From: Nanobdellota archaeon
Lineage (GTDB): Archaea; Nanobdellota; Nanobdellia; Pacearchaeales; GW2011-AR1
Assembly (NCBI GenBank): GCA_018830845.1
Contig: JAHJRS010000015.1
Span: 1 to 15,175, forward strand
Direction of reading: 5' to 3'
Length of the DNA: 15,175 nt
The position numbers and the translations under genes were made by a program. Within the stretch, counting starts at the first letter, position 1; every line of letters begins with the position of its first letter. The notes below the pieces were generated by a model, which did not search any database, was not told where the DNA came from, and worked only from the letters and a program-made list of their open reading frames with translations. Positions 1 to 5,490 of this stretch are shown piece by piece.

Positions 1-231
1 CATTATTGCTCTTTTAAGATTATACCGTTGTGACACGCCAGGCTCCTGACTTAAAAATTTTAAAAGAAAACCTAGAATCTCTCTGCTTGGAAGATTCTTT
101 TTATGCATCTTTCTGACTTCTTTTACGGCCAGGCTTGCAAGCTTTTTTGAACCGCCCGCCGCACGAACAGAATTGTAAATTTTCCTATGGTTAAACTTTT
201 CAATTTCCCCTGAGGACTTTATAACGTTCAT
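1..231 (-). CDS. ATP-cone domain protein, N-terminal part (truncated by window edge)
   Basis: An open frame starts at the ATG at 231 and is still open at base 1, giving 77 residues. The start reads MNVIKSSGEIEKFNHRKI, followed by SREILGFLLKFL and a final SQRYNLKRAI. This is the pattern of an ATP-cone: V-K-x-x-G-x-x-E-x-F, K-I-x-x-S, then R-Y-x-L-K-R-A-I. ATP-cones bind ATP/dATP and sit at the N-terminus of ribonucleotide reductases and NrdR, and in archaea also of restriction-endonuclease-like proteins. The C-terminal effector domain lies outside the window, so the protein cannot be named further. A TATA box centred 26 nt upstream of the ATG suggests a leaderless mRNA. The domain call is from sequence pattern only. 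Confidence 0.75.
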   Translation of the reverse strand, partial: MNVIKSSGEIEKFNHRKIYNSVRAAGGSKKLASLAVKEVRKMHKKNLPSREILGFLLKFLSQEPGVSQRYNLKRAIM

Positions 232-251
232 GTTTAATTAAAAGAAAAAGA

Positions 252-262
252 GATTATAAATT
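252..262 (-). promoter_or_regulatory. TATA box for the ATP-cone gene
   Basis: Minus strand AATTTATAATC is centred about 26 nt upstream of the ATG at 231. This is the archaeal TATA-to-start distance expected for a leaderless transcript. It lies in the 37-bp gap after the stop of the HAD gene. Confidence 0.5.
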
Positions 263-268
263 AATTGG

Positions 269-913
269 TTAAAACTCTGTTGCAAGAATTCTCTCAAGAG
301 AATACAGGGAATAAACTGTCCGGCCAGGTTTTAGATTTTTATATTTGTATTCCCTCCTATCCAGATGAATCCCAAAAACATTTGCATTTTTTGCAGCACC
401 AATATCTTCATCAGAATTTCCGACAAAAATTGCTTCATTATTTTTCAGTTCAAGGCAGTTAAGACATTTTATTATTCCCTCCGGATTTGGCTTTGGCAAA
501 AACCCATTTTTTACATGCGCAACAACAACCGAATCAAATAAGGATTTTCCAATCATTCCAACTTCGAGATCTGCAATTTCCCCGGGTGCGCTGGTCACAA
601 TTCCCAATTTGTATCCTTCTCTTTTAAGATCAGGAAGAACCTCAATATCATAAAACGGGGAGGTAAAAATCTTCCTAAAACCGGGGGTATCATATTTTGC
701 ATAAGTTTTCCAAAAATCACTTTTGTCAATCCCAAAAATTTCTCGGACTATTTCGTCACGATTGCCTTCAAACCAGAATTTGTTTATTATTTCTTTTAAT
801 GGAATTTCTTTTCCGTACTCTTCAAGTGTTTTCTGAAGAACAATTTTTCTGTGTTCATACCTGGTTGTTACAAGGGTTCCGTCAATATCAAAAAGCAATC
901 CTTTGAATTTCAT
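269..913 (-). CDS. HAD superfamily phosphatase (phosphoglycolate phosphatase-like)
   Basis: A 214-aa haloacid dehalogenase-type hydrolase, a family that usually removes phosphate from small metabolites through an aspartyl-phosphate. Visible motifs: motif I FDIDGT at residues 8-13 (nucleophile D9, acid/base D11), motif II VTS at 106-108, motif III lysine K141 in LPKPNP, and motif IV VGNSDEDIGAA at 164-174. A helical cap of the C1 type fits between residues 15 and 90. In motif IV the usual first acidic residue (GDSxxD) is Asn166, while D170 is kept, so metal binding may differ slightly. Cytosolic, with no signal or membrane segment. The substrate cannot be told from sequence; phosphoglycolate or a nucleotide is typical. 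A TATA box lies 27 nt upstream of the ATG. Confidence 0.85.
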   Translation of the reverse strand: MKFKGLLFDIDGTLVTTRYEHRKIVLQKTLEEYGKEIPLKEIINKFWFEGNRDEIVREIFGIDKSDFWKTYAKYDTPGFRKIFTSPFYDIEVLPDLKREGYKLGIVTSAPGEIADLEVGMIGKSLFDSVVVAHVKNGFLPKPNPEGIIKCLNCLELKNNEAIFVGNSDEDIGAAKNANVFGIHLDRREYKYKNLKPGRTVYSLYSLERILATEF

Positions 914-933
914 AGTTTAATTTCTCTCCTTAA

Positions 934-946
934 GGTTATAAATATT
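934..946 (-). promoter_or_regulatory. TATA box for the HAD gene
   Basis: Minus strand AATATTTATAACC is centred about 27 nt before the ATG at 913. A GGAGAG sequence (924-929 region) lies between box and start, about 10 nt from the ATG. The mRNA may therefore be leaderless or may start a little further upstream and use that Shine-Dalgarno. Confidence 0.45.
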
Positions 947-958
947 ATTGCGTTAATT

Positions 959-1432
959 TCACTTTTTTTTAAAGCGCCATTTATCCTTTCCGTTTAAAAA
1001 AACTGAGAAAAGAACAATCATTATCGCAATGTCCCTTATTAAAACATCATTAAACCCAAGGAAAATTTCAATTCCAAGAAGGTGAATAATTCCTAAGAAT
1101 GAAAAAAATCTCAAAAAAATCCCTGTCACCAAAGAAAGTCCAATTACAAAATCAAATATCCCGTTTAAAATCAAAAGTGTGAGGGGGTTCATTCCAAGAC
1201 CAAACGCAAAATTTGGAAGATAACCCAGCCATGATTGAGGATTAACAATCTGCCAGATACCAAAGACCAAAAATACAAAACTCACTCCATACCTTGCAAC
1301 CATAGGGGCATATTTTGAGTATTTCATTTTTTCTCTAAGTTTTTGTGGAATAAAAATCTTGCTAAAATAAAAATGCAATAAAAAGGCTAATAAAAAAATA
1401 AATCTTCTTTTTACAAACATCCAAAAAAACAC
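959..1432 (-). CDS. DoxX-like multi-pass membrane protein
   Basis: A 157-aa hydrophobic protein with four or five membrane segments: about residues 9-28, 48-66, 78-105, 107-126 and 132-146. The middle reads ARYGVSFVFLVFGIWQIVNP, a typical first helix of the DoxX/SURF4-like family, followed by a G-rich helix with LVTGIFLRF. DoxX relatives are small integral membrane proteins, some partnered with quinone or thiol-redox enzymes; the substrate here is unknown. The start is taken as GTG at 1432 because GAGGTG sits 4 nt upstream. An ATG at 1420 or at 1327 (MKYSKYAP, the usual family start) is possible, which would drop the first helix. A TATA-like box around 1478 gives a short leader carrying the Shine-Dalgarno. 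Confidence 0.7.
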   Translation of the reverse strand: MFFWMFVKRRFIFLLAFLLHFYFSKIFIPQKLREKMKYSKYAPMVARYGVSFVFLVFGIWQIVNPQSWLGYLPNFAFGLGMNPLTLLILNGIFDFVIGLSLVTGIFLRFFSFLGIIHLLGIEIFLGFNDVLIRDIAIMIVLFSVFLNGKDKWRFKKK

Positions 1433-1436
1433 TTTT

Positions 1437-1442
1437 CACCTC
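1437..1442 (-). promoter_or_regulatory. Shine-Dalgarno deciding a GTG start
   Basis: Minus strand GAGGTG, a perfect match to the archaeal 16S tail, ends 4 nt before the GTG at 1432. It supports the longer form of the DoxX-like protein over the downstream ATG codons. Confidence 0.55.
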
Positions 1443-1484
1443 ACTAAAGACCATCAAAGTAAAAGAATTTTTTAGTTTAAAAAT

Positions 1485-1523
1485 TGTTTGAAAAAATAAA
1501 AATTAAAAAAAATTAAAAAATAA
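1485..1523 (-). terminator. T-rich termination region after the SIMPL gene
   Basis: On the minus strand, directly after the stop codon at 1526, there are several runs of 5-8 T separated by AA. Archaeal RNA polymerase ends transcription at such oligo-T tracts without needing a hairpin. The region separates the SIMPL gene from the DoxX-like gene. Confidence 0.5.
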
Positions 1524-1525
1524 AT

Positions 1526-2272
1526 TTAGGCAAATTTGTACGTTGCACTCACTATTGCAGTTATGTCCTGAGTTGTAGGTCTTATATTTTCAGCGGCAAT
1601 TCTTGCTTCAGCCCCCATATCCAAAGAACCCGTCCCTGAATACATTACCCATGGCATATAGTTATATTCATCAACGGAAACACTTACAAGCCTTCCTATT
1701 CTTTTTCCAAATCCGCTTGCAACTGAATCAGCTTTGATTCTTGCATCCTTTGAAGCTTCTTCAAGAGCTTTTGCCTTGTACTCGCTTTGAATGTCAGAAC
1801 TTAGCTCAAAATTTATGTAACTTATGCCAGCACCAGCATTTATTCCAGCATCAACCGCAGAAGTTAACTTAGTTGAATCCTCGGAGGAAAATTCAAGTTT
1901 AACCGTTCTGGAAGCAATGAATCCTTCGGTTACCTGCCTTCCATCATCATAATACACATTTGGGTAGACATTGAAATTTTCAGTGCCTATTTCTTTCCTG
2001 TCAAAACCCTTTAAAAGAAGGGCAATTTCAAGAGAATTGTAAATTTCACTATTTTTGTCACTTGCTTCTTTTGAAGTTGTCCCGTTTGTTTGAATGTTAA
2101 AGTAAACTGAAACTCTGTCCGGCATTGCCTTAATTGTGGAAATTCCCTGTACGGTTACTGTGTTGCTCATATTTGAATTTCCGTTGACTACAAACAAAGC
2201 AACAAGGGCAACAACTAAAACAACCCCTGCAATAATTGAAGTAACAACAATCGCATTGTTATCTTTTTTCAT
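1526..2272 (-). CDS. SIMPL domain (DUF541) membrane-anchored protein
   Basis: A 248-aa protein. Residues 7-29 form one strong transmembrane helix (IVVTSIIAGVVLVVALVALF) placed as a signal anchor, so the rest should be extracytoplasmic. From about residue 36 a SIMPL/DUF541 domain follows: VTVQGISTIKAMPDRVSVYF is the classic opening (V-x-G-x-a-x-x-x-P-D-x-v), and the C-terminal part carries the family helix KALEEASKDARIKADSVA. SIMPL proteins are oligomeric envelope proteins (bacterial relatives BP26/YggE) with poorly defined stress roles. The start is the ATG at 2272 because GGAGG lies 8 nt upstream; a longer frame would overlap the previous gene. It sits 32 nt after the winged-helix membrane protein and is likely co-transcribed with it. 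Confidence 0.85.
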   Translation of the reverse strand: MKKDNNAIVVTSIIAGVVLVVALVALFVVNGNSNMSNTVTVQGISTIKAMPDRVSVYFNIQTNGTTSKEASDKNSEIYNSLEIALLLKGFDRKEIGTENFNVYPNVYYDDGRQVTEGFIASRTVKLEFSSEDSTKLTSAVDAGINAGAGISYINFELSSDIQSEYKAKALEEASKDARIKADSVASGFGKRIGRLVSVSVDEYNYMPWVMYSGTGSLDMGAEARIAAENIRPTTQDITAIVSATYKFA

Positions 2273-2280
2273 GTTCACAT

Positions 2281-2285
2281 CCTCC
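2281..2285 (-). promoter_or_regulatory. Shine-Dalgarno for the SIMPL gene
   Basis: Minus strand AAGGAGG ends 8 nt before the ATG at 2272. It lies in the short gap after the stop of the winged-helix gene and fixes the start of this second gene of the operon. Confidence 0.65.
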
Positions 2286-2304
2286 TTTTTATCTCTCTTT
2301 ACCA

Positions 2305-2886
2305 CTATAACTTCCTCCAGTTTACTATTGAAAAGATAAGTATTGCTATGAGCCCTCCTGAAAAGAACCAAAGCCAAATAGGGTCTGGAGAATAATTAAA
2401 AACCTGATCTAAATTCTGCATTCCGGCTTCCATTAGGTTGCTTGTTGCCTCGGACGGACTTGCAAAGTATTCAGCACTTCTTTGCGTCTGAATCTGAATT
2501 CTCTGATAAGCCCAAATTGCAAAAGTTCCTGAAAAAAGCAGTATTAAAGAAGGCAAAATTGATTTCACTTTATCTCCCAGAGATTTTTTTGGAGAAATAA
2601 CAATTGATCTATTGGTCAATTCATACATAAGAATCTTTTTTCCTTTTTTGCTCCAGAAAAAATTCTTCTTTTTTTCAACAAAACCGCTTTTCAAGAGTTT
2701 TTTTAGATTATACTCGATAGTGTTAAGAGGAATTTTTAAAGAAACGGATAAATCTTTTTCACTCGCATCTTTGTTTTCAGCCAAGTGTTCGATTATCTTT
2801 TTGCATGTTTTATTTCCCAAAACTTCAGCAAGGCTTTTTGCCCGCTCATCATCGAGAGAAACAAGCATAAATTTTTCATTTACCAT
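2305..2886 (-). CDS. Membrane-anchored winged-helix protein
   Basis: A 193-aa protein. Residues 12-92 form a winged helix-turn-helix of the ArsR/MarR kind: a helix NKTCKKIIEHLAEN, a recognition region LSVSLKIPLNTIEYNLKKLLKSGFVE, then a wing with KKNFFWSKKGKKILMYELT. Two transmembrane segments follow at about 109-128 and 170-190, joined by a 40-residue polar, Gln/Ser-rich loop probably outside the cell. A DNA-binding domain at the membrane suggests a sensor that reads an outside signal and acts directly on DNA. Its partner may be the SIMPL protein encoded 32 nt downstream. No ligand or target is known from sequence. A TATA box 25 nt before the ATG suggests a leaderless mRNA. Confidence 0.7.
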   Translation of the reverse strand: MVNEKFMLVSLDDERAKSLAEVLGNKTCKKIIEHLAENKDASEKDLSVSLKIPLNTIEYNLKKLLKSGFVEKKKNFFWSKKGKKILMYELTNRSIVISPKKSLGDKVKSILPSLILLFSGTFAIWAYQRIQIQTQRSAEYFASPSEATSNLMEAGMQNLDQVFNYSPDPIWLWFFSGGLIAILIFSIVNWRKL

Positions 2887-2905
2887 ACAAAAGATAAAGT
2901 ATTGT

Positions 2906-2916
2906 TATTTATAAAT
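2906..2916 (-). promoter_or_regulatory. TATA box for the winged-helix/SIMPL operon
   Basis: Minus strand ATTTATAAATA is centred 25 nt before the ATG at 2886. It fits a leaderless start of the two-gene operon. Confidence 0.5.
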
Positions 2917-2961
2917 AATTTGAAGGGTTCAATTAGGATTGAAGCTATTAATCTTTTGCAG

Positions 2962-4107
2962 CTAAAATTTTCCTTTATCAATTCTTTCAATTGTAAGAGT
3001 AACTTCTTTTCCAGTCATAAGATTTTTTATTTTCATCTTCTTTTTTTCAACTTCTTTCTTGCCGATAAAAATAACTTTTTTGATGCCATATGAATTTGCA
3101 TATTCAAGCGCTTTAGTTGGCTTTCCAAAATAAACGCTTGCATTTTTACCCATTTTTCTTAATTTTTTTGAAAGTTCTATTGCTTTTTTATCTTCATTAA
3201 GTGAAACAACAAGTATCTTTTCTATATTTAATTTTACATTTGTAACCGCCATAAACCTCTCTATTGAAAATGAAATGCCTGAAGATTCCACTCCATCGAT
3301 TAAATAAGTTCCTCCGGCGCAAATGGTTTCCTTGATTTTTGATTTGACTTCAAAAACATTTCCAGTATAGTACGAAAGCCCACGGGCAAGAGAGGGCAAA
3401 AACTTAACTTCAACCCCATAAAGTTTTGCATATTTTTTTAATTCTTCAATTTCAGAGTAAGATTTGTATTTTTTAAAAAAGGCTTCTGGTTTTTTAATAA
3501 CTTCAAGAATTTTTTCGGCGCTTATTCTTTTAAAATTACCTAAAACTTCTGATTCAGAAAGCTTATCCATTTTATCAAGCTCCCTTATCACTTCTTCCTT
3601 GTTTTTTATTTTTTCTTCATCCAAAATTTCATTTAAAAGTTTTCTGTTGTTTACATAAATTGTTGAATTTATTTTGAGTGCAACCAGGATTTCATTTATT
3701 GCACACAAAAATTCTGCTTGGTCTTTTATTGTTGCTCCAACTACATCAATATCGCACTGGGTAAACTGCCTGAATCTGTTTCCGGTAACCGGCTCATCCC
3801 TGAACACCGGTCCTATTTGAAAACGCTTAAAGGGAAGTTTCTGATTTTTCGCAATTCTTTTTAATTGAAAAGTGAATTCATACCTTAAAGCAAGATTTCG
3901 TCCGCCTTTGTCATTTAGCTTAAAAATATCTGAAACTGCCTCATCATTTTGGTTTTCCCCTTTAACAAATTCTTCATATTCAATTATGGGGGTTTCAACT
4001 TCAAAAAAATTATACCTCTCAAAAGTCTGTCTTGCAACTTCACGAATAAATGCCGCTTTTTCCGCATCCTTTCCAATTTTATCCCTGAATCCTTTTACTG
4101 TTTCCAT
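2962..4107 (-). CDS. hisS: Histidyl-tRNA synthetase
   Basis: A 381-aa class II aminoacyl-tRNA synthetase that joins histidine to tRNA-His at the expense of ATP. Motif 2 spans about residues 96-124 (FQIGPVFRDEP then RFRQFTQCDIDVVG, with R103 binding ATP). The HisRS-specific histidine motif ARGLSYYTG is at 241-249, CAGGTY at 263-268, and motif 3 GISFSIERFMAV at 277-288. Residues 296-375 form the anticodon-binding domain. It is somewhat shorter than the usual 400-430 aa, but all core motifs are present. It starts 1 nt after the stop of the GNAT gene (TAAAATG), so the two are translated from one mRNA. The gene for its own substrate, tRNA-His, lies immediately upstream of that pair on the same strand. 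Confidence 0.96.
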   Translation of the reverse strand: METVKGFRDKIGKDAEKAAFIREVARQTFERYNFFEVETPIIEYEEFVKGENQNDEAVSDIFKLNDKGGRNLALRYEFTFQLKRIAKNQKLPFKRFQIGPVFRDEPVTGNRFRQFTQCDIDVVGATIKDQAEFLCAINEILVALKINSTIYVNNRKLLNEILDEEKIKNKEEVIRELDKMDKLSESEVLGNFKRISAEKILEVIKKPEAFFKKYKSYSEIEELKKYAKLYGVEVKFLPSLARGLSYYTGNVFEVKSKIKETICAGGTYLIDGVESSGISFSIERFMAVTNVKLNIEKILVVSLNEDKKAIELSKKLRKMGKNASVYFGKPTKALEYANSYGIKKVIFIGKKEVEKKKMKIKNLMTGKEVTLTIERIDKGKF

Positions 4108-4108
4108 T

Positions 4109-4549
4109 TTAATTCAACTTTTTTGAAATTATAACTTCCTCCTTTTCAATATTAAAACCTAATTCGGTATATAACTTTAGTGCTTTTGCTTTTATGAGGG
4201 CAATTCCCATAAACCATTTGAAACCCCTCTTTTTATAAATCTGAAAAATTTTTTTAAAAATGACTGTCCCAATCCCTTTATTTTGAAACTCTTTTTTTAT
4301 TGCTATCTCCTCTCCAAATGCAATAACCCCCGGAAAAAATTGATTTGGATTTACTACAATAAATCCCACTAATTCCTTGCCATAAACTATTTCCCAAATT
4401 TCACAATATTTGGAAAAAACTTTTATCTTATCAATTGCTTTTTTTAGTGTCCAAGGCTCGTTGTAGGGGGGCTTAGAAAATTCATCGGCATATATCTGTG
4501 CAATCTTTCTAAAATTTCTTCTTTTTGCTTCTCTTAATTCCACCTTCAT
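4109..4549 (-). CDS. GNAT family N-acetyltransferase
   Basis: A 146-aa cytosolic acetyltransferase of the GNAT fold (RimI-like), moving acetyl from acetyl-CoA to an unknown amine. Beta-4 and motif A are visible: GEEIAIKKEFQNKGIGTVIFKK, with the pyrophosphate-binding Q-x-x-G-I-G. The C-terminal ALKLYTELGFNIEKEEVI is the usual GNAT ending. The start is the ATG at 4549, supported by GGGAG 8 nt upstream. A longer reading to 4735 would run backward into the tRNA-His gene and its N-terminal residues resemble no GNAT. It is transcribed with hisS from a TATA box at 4600-4609. Confidence 0.85.
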   Translation of the reverse strand: MKVELREAKRRNFRKIAQIYADEFSKPPYNEPWTLKKAIDKIKVFSKYCEIWEIVYGKELVGFIVVNPNQFFPGVIAFGEEIAIKKEFQNKGIGTVIFKKIFQIYKKRGFKWFMGIALIKAKALKLYTELGFNIEKEEVIISKKLN

Positions 4550-4599
4550 TTTCCAATCTCCCGCCAAAAGCGTGAAAGCGGAAGGAATGTCCTCGTTTC

Positions 4600-4609
4600 C
4601 TTTATAAAC
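4600..4609 (-). promoter_or_regulatory. TATA box for the GNAT-hisS operon
   Basis: Minus strand AGTTTATAAAGG is centred near 4604. With a start point ~26 nt downstream it leaves a leader of about 29 nt containing the GGGAG of the GNAT gene. Transcription separate from the tRNA is therefore possible. Confidence 0.45.
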
Positions 4610-4639
4610 TGCGGGACTTCCGGTTCTCGCTTTGCTCGA

Positions 4640-4768
4640 AGCGGAAGGAGGGAGTCGAACCCTCTTCTTACGGAATTCGCGAGCCCGCTCGGAATTGCAA
4701 CAACCAATTTGCCCTTCGCAAACGTCGCTCTCCACAACCGCACGTCATAACCGTTAGACCACAACCGC
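4640..4768 (-). tRNA. tRNA-His(GUG), intron-containing
   Basis: Exon 1 (4768-4732): acceptor GCGGTTG, D-arm GTCT...TGAC, anticodon stem TGCGG, loop TTGTGG with anticodon GTG at 4735-4733. Exon 2 (4674-4641): T38, stem CCGTA, variable AGAA, T-arm GAGGG-TTCGACT-CCCTC and acceptor CTTCCGC. The 57-nt intron lies at the usual 37/38 site. D, anticodon and T arms are sound, but acceptor pairs 5-68 and 6-67 are both U-U. The genome carries G at -1 (4769), yet the discriminator at 4640 is T where archaeal tRNA-His normally has C73. It may be a functional but divergent tRNA or one with a replaced 3' end. CCA is not encoded. Identity by anticodon is confident. Confidence 0.85.
4675..4731 (-). other. 57-nt tRNA-His intron with bulge-helix-bulge
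   Basis: The splice motif is complete: central helix UUGU (exon 1) with GCGA (intron end), 3-nt bulges GGA and AUU cut as GG/A and AU/U, and a flanking intron helix GAGC with GCUC. The intron interior can also fold a hairpin TTTGC-GAAGG-GCAAA. This is the substrate of archaeal tRNA splicing endonuclease. Confidence 0.85.
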
Positions 4769-4795
4769 CATAATACATTTAGTTCAGGGAAAATC

Positions 4796-4807
4796 GGTTT
4801 ATAATAG
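4796..4807 (-). promoter_or_regulatory. TATA box for tRNA-His
   Basis: Minus strand CTATTATAAACC is centred near 4801. The predicted start point is near 4775, about 6 nt before the mature tRNA 5' end. Confidence 0.5.
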
Positions 4808-4932
4808 TTTTCAGGTAAAAGAGAGTTGGTACTAATGAATTTCGTTCTAATGATGGGGATAACTCCATATCTTTACCATAAATTTTCAAATAAAAAGGAG
4901 TTTTTAAGTGTTTTTATTGATGAGGACTCAAG

Positions 4933-5490
4933 TTAATTGGTCTTAAATCCTTCAACAAACTTCTCAATTAATTCCCTATTCAAAACTTCAGGGTGAAACA
5001 AAACCCCATAAATTTCTTTTTCCCCATGCTTAAATGCCGTGGGGTAGCTTAGACCTTCATTTAACTTTTCAAACCCTTCAGGAAGACCAACAATTTTTTT
5101 GTGAAGGTAATAAACTTCCTGAACAGTTTCTCCTTCATCAAAAAATTTATTTGCAAAAACCTCTGAAAAGTTTCCAAAATGGGTCCCAATATAAACTCCG
5201 TTAGAAATTTCTGAACCAAAAGTCAATCCAATAATCTGCATTCCCGCACAAATCCCAAGAACCGGTTTAGGAAAATCTTTAATCCAAGAAAAATTGCCAA
5301 GATGTTCAAGATATTCAAAATCTCTAAGGGATGTCCCACAAATTATTACTTTTTCTGCAGAGTTCAAATCTTCCTGAGTTACATCTTTGTAATTCTTGGT
5401 CAAAAAATTATCACGAAGTATTTTTTCAACAGGTTTTACAAATTCAAGTTCATGAAGTTTTTCCCTGCAAACACTTATAACTAAAATCAT
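4933..5490 (-). CDS. Class I glutamine amidotransferase (triad type)
   Basis: A 185-aa stand-alone glutaminase domain that would split glutamine and hand ammonia to a partner enzyme. The triad is visible: nucleophile Cys81 in LGICAGMQ, His166 and Glu168 in GVLFHPEV. The length fits a bare GATase1 domain. The nucleophile elbow GICAGMQ differs from the GICYGHQ common in GMP synthase glutaminase, so I do not assign guaA. Its ATG overlaps the stop of the Dph6-like gene by 4 nt (ATGA), implying coupled translation and probably a physical partnership. Dph6 needs ammonia, so the simplest inference is an ammonia-supplying subunit. No PurQ, HisH or CTP synthase partner lies nearby. Confidence 0.85.
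   Translation of the reverse strand: MILVISVCREKLHELEFVKPVEKILRDNFLTKNYKDVTQEDLNSAEKVIICGTSLRDFEYLEHLGNFSWIKDFPKPVLGICAGMQIIGLTFGSEISNGVYIGTHFGNFSEVFANKFFDEGETVQEVYYLHKKIVGLPEGFEKLNEGLSYPTAFKHGEKEIYGVLFHPEVLNRELIEKFVEGFKTN

Noticed and set aside
4546..4764. 72-aa frame and the long form of the GNAT frame (to 4735) across the tRNA-His region
   Set aside because: Both run through the tRNA-His exons and intron; the RNA structure explains the sequence and the predicted residues match no family.
4835..4936. 33-codon plus-strand frame starting MNFVLMMGITPYLYHKF
   Set aside because: No clear TATA or Shine-Dalgarno in front, very short, and its end overlaps the stop of the amidotransferase gene. 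Cannot be told from chance.
4933..5490. GMP synthase glutaminase subunit (guaA)
   Set aside because: The triad fits, but the nucleophile elbow and the coupling to dph6 do not point to GuaA, so only the class is given.
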